Assembly (NCBI GenBank): GCA_018902385.1
Contig: JABSSW010000035.1
Location: 434,001 to 498,000 of the forward strand
Direction of reading: 5' to 3'
DNA length: 64,000 nt
DNA from: Physcia stellaris
Taxonomy: Eukaryota; Ascomycota; Lecanoromycetes; Caliciales; Physciaceae
Shown: positions 58,194-64,000 of the stretch, one piece after another
How positions within the stretch are numbered: position 1 is the stretch's first letter
Layout: each line of letters opens with the position of its first letter
The notes under the pieces: generated by a model
Seen by the model: only the letters and a program-made list of their open reading frames with translations
The model's database searches: none
What the model was told of the DNA's origin: nothing
Position numbers and translations under genes: made by a program

Positions 58194-60025
58194 CATATGC
58201 GATCAATAAATTTGCGAAAAACGACGAGACAAAATAACAAATTGCATGTGTTTCGCATATGTTGACAATTCGTTCGAAAATTTCAATGTTTTGATTTTTC
58301 ATTTTTCGTTTTTTTTTCGATGAATTTTTAATTCAACATATTTTCAACACGATTATAACGCAAGTTCGTCAATATTGCATCGCATATATTGTAATAATCA
58401 ATTTTTTATCAAAATTTCAACATAAGTACAACATATCGTCAACATAAGCGAAATCGTGAACGTCGAATATCGATTTTTTATTCGTTCGACAATTGACGAA
58501 ATTGAAAATTGAATTGAAAAATTTGATTGAATGCATGATAAACATATGTTTTGTATGTGCGAAATTTATGATTAATCGTTGCAAAATCAATTTCGTACGC
58601 GAACAATGATTGATTGTTCGAAAATGAACATATGTAAAGCATGTGTTGTTTGTTTTTATTGACGTTCACAACGATTCAAAAAATGATGAATCGTGACGAA
58701 TCAAATGAAAAATACATGAATTTCGATAATAACATATGTTGAACATATTCAAAATTTCAAATAATTGTTGAAATGAACGCGAATACGATTTGTATTATGT
58801 TTCAAATGCGCATATGTTGAACATTTGCAAAAAACGACGAATTGACAAAAATATTAAATCAATGCAATATTCGCGTGTGAATATCGCATATATTGAAAAT
58901 TCAAATATTTGAAACATGTGTTGATCATATGTTAAATGCGATGTAATCGTAAATGATCACGAAATCATGTGCGACGTCAATTTTGATTCGCAAATGACGA
59001 TATGTTTATTCAAATTCAACATTTTTTCAATATATGTTAAATTGTCAAATTTCGTCGTCACATTCGTAACGTTCATTTCGATGTCGATAAATGACATACG
59101 TCAATTCAAAAACATATGTTAAATTTATGTAATAAAAAATTTCGATCGTTTTAATTTTGAAAACATCGAACGACGCAAAAACGAAAAATATGTTTTGCAT
59201 GTTTTCAACATATGTTAAACTAATATTGTTTAATGTTATTTTTTTTTGAATTCGTTCGAACGAATGACGCGATGTCATGTATCAAAACGAATTTGAATAA
59301 ATTCATCATATGTTCAATATTTACGACGACGAAACACGACATATGTTGAATTTACACAATATTGATTCATTCAATGAATATTTCGATTCGTTGATCATCA
59401 AAATGATTATTTTGACGTTTATTATTCAACACATGATACGCATATGTTCAATTTACATTCACAATCGTCGTCATTCAATTTTTCGTGTCGAATACGAACA
59501 TCGATTTCATCGCGAAACATGTGTCAAAATTTTTGATCATCATTGAGCATATGTTGAATATTTGTAACGAATTTTTTTTTTTTTTGATTTCGAATTTCGT
59601 CGTCGCAAAATATGTTGTCATGATTTTGATCGATTCGACATATGTTGAATTTGTGAAAACGTGATTTCATTTTTTCAATTCGTTTTTCGTCCAAATTTTC
59701 ATTATCGAAAAAACGTAAATCGAATTTTTATTTAACATATGCGAAATTGATGTCAAACAAATAATTCGTTCGTCGCAAAAAAACGTGCGTTTGATTCAAA
59801 TGTTTTGCGCAATGTTTTCGATAAATGTTTATATTCAGCATATGATACGCATGTTTGACAGTTGATTAATTTTGCGTTCAAATAAACGTTAAATTGTGTC
59901 AACTCGTTTTATGATAAACATATGTTTTGCATGTAATTGAATGATAAAAATTGAAATGATGAAAAATTCGTTGAAAATGTTTGATATTTGAAAGTGTGAA
60001 TGATCATGCATATGCATGACATATG
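58194..60025. repeat. Spaced CATATG-centred repeat motif, about 18-19 sites
   Basis: CATATG starts at 58194, 58256, 58543, 58629, 58733, 58811, 58926, 59113, 59209, 59307, 59340, 59441, 59548, 59639, 59736, 59839, 59919, 60009 and 60020. Most read CATATGTTGAA or close to it. Many neighbours are 78-115 bases apart; a TATATG at 59031 fills the largest gap after 58543. This may be an eroded satellite with a unit near 100 bases, or an array of binding sites. Confidence 0.75.
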
Positions 60026-60120
60026 CGTTTTTGTTTGTAAATTTGCTTTAATTGTTGTTCGATTGAGCAAAAAAAAAAATTGTTTATGTTTATTCAAAAT
60101 CATTGTGCAAATTGTACAAA

Positions 60121-61075
60121 TCGTTAAATCGTTAAATCGTTAAATCGTTAAATCGTTAAATCGTTAAATCGTTAAAATGTTAAAATGTTAATCGTTAAAT
60201 ATTAAATCGTTAAATCGTTAAATCGTTAAATCGTTAAATCGTTAAAATGTTAAATTGTTAAATTGTTAAATCGTTAAATCGTTAAATCGTTAAATCGTTA
60301 AAATGTTAAAATGTTAATCGTTAAATCGTTAAATCGTTAAATCGTTAAATCGTTAAATCGTTAAATCGTTAAATCGTTAAATCGTTAAATCGTTAAATCG
60401 TTAAAATGTTAAATCATTAAATCGTTAAATCGTTAAATCGTTAAATCGTTAAAATGTTAAATCATTAAAATGTTAATCGTTAAATCGTTAAATCGTTAAA
60501 ATGTTAAATCGTTAATCGTTAAATCGTTAAATCGTTAAATCGTTAAAATGTTAAATTGTTAAAATGTTAAATCGTTAAATCGTTAAATTGTTAAATCGTT
60601 AAATCGTTAAAATGTTAAATTATTAAAATGTTAATCGTTAAATCGTTAAAATGTTAATCGTTAAATTGTTAAATCGTTAAATCGTTAAATCGTTAAAATG
60701 TTAAAATGTTAATCGTTAAATATTAAATCGTTAAATCGTTAATCGTCAAATCGTTAAAATGTTAAATCATTAAAATGTTAATCGTTAAATCGTTAAATCG
60801 TTAAATTGTTAAATCGTTAAATTGTTAAATCGTTAAATCGTTAAATCGTTAAAATGTTAAAATGTTAATCGTTAAATCGTTAAATCGTTAAATCGTTAAA
60901 TCGTTAAATCGTTAAATCGTTAAATCGTTAAATCGTTAAATCGTTAAATCGTTAAATCGTTAAATCGTTAAATCGTTAAATCGTTAAATCGTTAAATCGT
61001 TAAATCGTTAAAATGTTAAAATGTTAATCGTTAAATGTTAAATCGTTCGTTAAAATGTTAAATGTTAAATCGTAA
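60121..61075. repeat. Minisatellite of TCGTTAAA units, about 120 copies
   Basis: Continuous array of an 8-base unit TCGTTAAA with variants ATGTTAAA, TTGTTAAA and TCATTAAA and some 7-base units. Runs of pure units alternate with a composite marker AAAATGTTAAAATGTTAATCG, seen near 60175, 60300, 60695, 60855 and 61012, so a higher-order repeat exists. Confidence 0.97.
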
Positions 61076-61263
61076 AATAATTAATAAATTAATGAAAAAT
61101 TGAATAAACATATTTTATAAAAAAATATTGTTTTTTTTTTAAAAAATTATTATTTTATTGAATTAAATCAATTTTAACAAAAATTATTAAACATTTAATA
61201 TTATTTTTCGCACATTGCATATCAATTAAAAATTTAATATAATTTTTGTTTATTTAATTAAAA

Positions 61264-61415
61264 TTGTTAAAAATTGTTTCAAAAATGTCACGTGACAATT
61301 TCAATAAAATTAACGTCGTCGCAAAACGAATATGTAAATATTTTTTATACACATTCAAATAAAAAATCAATTAATATTTATTCAATCACAAGCAATTCAA
61401 TTTTCGTTGTAACAA
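61264..61415. repeat. Duplicated segment, copy 1 (152 bases)
   Basis: Same orientation as 62959-63111 and about 97% identical (about five differences by eye). Begins TTGTTAAAAATTGTTTCAAA, contains GTCACGTGAC and ends GTTGTAACAA. Confidence 0.93.
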
Positions 61416-61846
61416 TTGATAACATCATTTATTCGATGACGTTCGTTTAATTATTATGTAACATTCATTTGTTGTGCAATATTTAATTTCAATAAAACAT
61501 TTAATTTGTTTGACGATAACGATTTCAATTGTTTTGCAACATTTAATCAGAATATTTCGTTCGAAAACATTTATTCATCTATTCATTTATTTATTTATTT
61601 TTTTATTTTTTTACGAATTTTATTTCGCAATATTTTATTTTTTATTCGCACGTCATGATTTTATTATTGTTCGTATTTTTATGTCATTGTTTTCGTGACG
61701 CATTCAAATTTGAATTTTTTTAACGATTTTACGAAATTCATCAAAATTACGATTTCGATTGCGAATGAATTCGAAAAATTCGCAAAATTTTTAATCAAAA
61801 TTACGATCGTTCAGAAATCGAGCAAATATTTCGAAATTCAAAACAA

Positions 61847-61948
61847 CAACAAATCGAACAAACTCGTTTAATCAAAAAACGTCAAAAAATCGAACAAATT
61901 TGTTTGATCAACAAACGTCAAAAAATTGAAAAAATTCGTTTTTACAAG
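61847..61948 (+). repeat. 36-base imperfect tandem repeat with coding-like reading
   Basis: Copies at 61847-61882, 61883-61918 and a partial from 61919. Thirty-six bases is twelve codons, and one plus-strand frame reads as a repeated RQKIEQI / LIKK pattern like a coiled coil. A similar stretch occurs again near 62010-62070. Confidence 0.65.
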
Positions 61949-61996
61949 ATTTATTTGATTCGTCAAAAACAATAAAAACGAAACGAACAAACACGT

Positions 61997-62410
61997 ATGT
62001 TCAAAAAACAACAACAAATCGATAAAAAAATCGAACAAATTCGCATTGCGAAAAAGCAAAAAGAAATTCGTTTGACGATTTTTGCATATAAACGTTGTTT
62101 TGTCAAATATTTTAACAACATCAAATTTCATAAACATATTCGCGATTATCATACAAAAAAATCGAAATTTGTTGTTTCGAATTCGTTTATTTTTTTATTT
62201 CATTTTTTATTTCATTTTTTACGTCATTTGAATCGACAATTTTTTCAAAATCGATATTTTTTTGATTTGATAATTCGAATTTTGCATCGCAATCGAAAAT
62301 TTTATCGTTTATTTTATTTTTTACATTTTCAATTTCGATATTTTTATCATTTTTTACATCGAAACGAATCATTTTATCGAAAATTTCATTTTTTTCGAAT
62401 TTTGTATTAG
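61997..62410 (+). other. 137-codon open frame in the AT block, doubtful
   Basis: Opens MFKKQQQIDKKIEQIRIAKK and then turns into Phe/His/Arg/Tyr-rich sequence. The amino-acid content mirrors the base bias of the block, so it may be chance or a decayed gene. No domain recognised. Confidence 0.2.
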
Positions 62411-62958
62411 AATTCGTATTCAAACGTTCAAAAAATGCATTGTTTATTTCGTTTTTTTCGTTTTTTCAAAAATTCGTTGCAATGCGATCAACAGTTTTTT
62501 ACAATTTATTTTCGAAATTTTATTTGACGATAAATGATTTGTTTCGCATATTTGTTGAAAAATTCAAATCAATAAATTTGCAATATCATTCAAAACATCA
62601 ATTTTTTTCGCGCATTTTTGACATTTCGAAACGAAATTTCACGCAAACGCGCATTATCGTTTATTTTTTATTTATTTTTTTTGTTTCGAAATCGACGAAA
62701 TTCGAAATTTTCACATTAATGTATGATTCGATTAAACAATCGATTCGCATATCATTTTCGCGATTTTTTTTTCATTTCGATTTTTTTTTAATACGATTTT
62801 TGTTTTCGACAATTTTTTATTTTTTTTTTGTTTGTTGACGTTGTCAAAAATTTTTCGTCATTTATTTGTTTAACGATTGATTTTGATTAATTGTCGCAAA
62901 AATTGAAATATTTATGAAACGACGAAAACGTCGTTTTTTTTTTAAAAAAATGAACATG

Positions 62959-63111
62959 TTGTTAAAAATTGTTTCAAAAATATCACGTGACAATTTCAAT
63001 AAAATTAACGTCGTCGCAAAACGAACATGTAAATATTTTTTCGTACACATTCAAATAAAAAATCAATTAATATTTATTCAATCACAAGCAATTCAATTTT
63101 TGTTGTAACAA
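62959..63111. repeat. Duplicated segment, copy 2 (153 bases)
   Basis: Partner of 61264-61415. Contains ATCACGTGAC where copy 1 has GTCACGTGAC. The flanks of the two copies are unrelated by eye, which marks clear duplication edges. Confidence 0.93.
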
Positions 63112-64000
63112 AAATTGTAAAATTCGATCAAAACAACAAAAATTCGATTAAAAAAACAAATAATATCGAAAATATTCAATTTTTTGTATATTAATCGATT
63201 GTTTTTTGTTTGTTTTATATTGTTAATATATTTTATGAATTTTTTACAATTAAATCATATAAAAATCAAATTATTAATATTTTTTTCGTGTTCAATTAAT
63301 GAAATTTAATGTGTTTTTACACGATTTTTTTAATTATTATTATTTCATTTAATTTACGTATAAATATACATAATTCAATAAAAAAATTCGATAATATACA
63401 AACATTTAATAATTGAAATATAATTACATTCGAAATTTATTTGAAATTATCGATATATTTTCAAATATTTCGAAACGTTTTCAAATTTTATTATTAATTA
63501 AAATATTTGTATAATATTTTTTTCAAATCATGATAATTTTTGAAATATTTATATAAAACATTTTTTATAAAAAAATGTTTTGTGTTTTTTTTTTAAATTT
63601 TAAATTAATTGAATAAAAAATCACAAAATTTTCAAAATTCAAATCACGAATATCAAAATTTGATTATTGCGTTTATGTAATATTTTGTAATTTGCATATC
63701 AATCAACAATCACGTATAATTTTCAATTATTTGATTTAAATTATAAAACAAAATAAACGCAATTCAACGTTGCAATAATAACAAAAATTGATTCATATTT
63801 GCAATAATTATGAAATAAACAAATAACATTGTACGCGAAATTGTTGTCGAAAAATCAATTTCGAATTCATTATTCAAAATACGTTTACGTATTCATTTTC
63901 AAAATATTATTTCAAACATTTTATATTTATTATACGATTTATTTTGAATTTCGATTTGTTTATTATTGCAAAAACACGTTAAACGATATTACGAAAACAA

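Larger units (their letters stand above)
57980..64000. other. AT-rich block with CC/CT/GG/AG almost absent
   Basis: About 6 kb running off the right edge, without recognisable genes. By direct reading, in 58681-58800 and 59281-59520 every C is followed by A or G and every G preceded by T or C; exceptions elsewhere are few. CG and CA are common. It contains a spaced CATATG motif, a TCGTTAAA minisatellite, a 152-153-base duplicated pair and 36-base repeats (separate entries). Open frames here are short, strongly biased in composition and probably not genes. Heterochromatin, perhaps centromeric, is the likeliest nature, but this is inference. Confidence 0.9.

Noticed and set aside
60121-61075. 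Telomere or CRISPR array
   Set aside because: The unit is TCGTTAAA, not a TTAGGG-type telomere repeat, and there are no unique spacers between repeats.
61474-63108. Other frames in the AT block as genes
   Set aside because: Phe/Ile/Lys-rich content follows base composition; no domain is visible.
57980-64000. Canonical RIP as the cause of the AT-rich block
   Set aside because: CA is abundant and TA/AT is low in the counted stretch, opposite to RIP; what is missing is C before a pyrimidine.
57980-64000. Inserted mitochondrial DNA
   Set aside because: No mitochondrial gene, tRNA or rRNA segment could be recognised and CG is not depleted.

Overview
The window is nuclear DNA of a filamentous ascomycete (Pezizomycotina). 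The evidence is compact genes on both strands, many introns of 44-80 bases with GT...AG ends and CTAAC/CTGAC-like branch sites, and typical fungal genes: trifunctional HIS4, a CYT-4/DSS1-type mitochondrial RNase, a CnxG-type molybdopterin synthase subunit, a Zn2Cys6 factor and a LaeA-like methyltransferase. I could not place it in a class or genus from sequence alone.

Bases 1-57.4 kb are an ordinary gene-rich region with 28 gene models, mostly housekeeping. In order: a CNT nucleoside transporter (cut by the left edge), RPL31, CHK1 and an E2-C ubiquitin conjugase back to back, a small bHLH factor back to back with HIS4, beta-MPP back to back with SDH4, an SDR dehydrogenase, UTP11 back to back with CMC1, TAF9, the lipin PAH1 back to back with a large FN3/coiled-coil protein, an UPF0658 Golgi protein, a PPP4R2-like protein, a membrane RING-H2 ligase, an unrecognised coiled-coil protein, ADA3/NGG1, CYT-4/DSS1, CnxG, an amidase, a MARVEL protein, a LaeA-like methyltransferase, a GFA/CENP-V-like zinc protein, a Zn2Cys6 factor, a small unknown protein and an MFS transporter. 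There is no biosynthetic cluster and no intact transposon. Divergent pairs often share function (CHK1/E2-C in the cell cycle, beta-MPP/SDH4 in mitochondria), and plausible regulatory motifs lie between them.

HIS4 is the one conserved gene whose frame cannot be rescued by introns. It has a small break near each end, so it is either a recent pseudogene or carries sequence errors.

From about 57.98 kb to the right edge the DNA changes sharply into a very AT-rich block without recognisable genes. Its composition is striking: nearly every C is followed by A or G and nearly every G is preceded by T or C, so CC, CT, GG and AG are almost absent while CA and CG are kept. That is not the signature of canonical RIP, which consumes CA. 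The block has internal order: a CATATG-centred motif recurring about every 80-115 bases (58.2-60.0 kb), a roughly 955-base minisatellite of TCGTTAAA units with a higher-order pattern (60.1-61.1 kb), two nearly identical 152-153-base segments about 1.7 kb apart that carry a TCACGTGA palindrome, and 36-base repeats that read like coiled-coil codons. It could be centromeric or other constitutive heterochromatin. It is the least explained part of the window.
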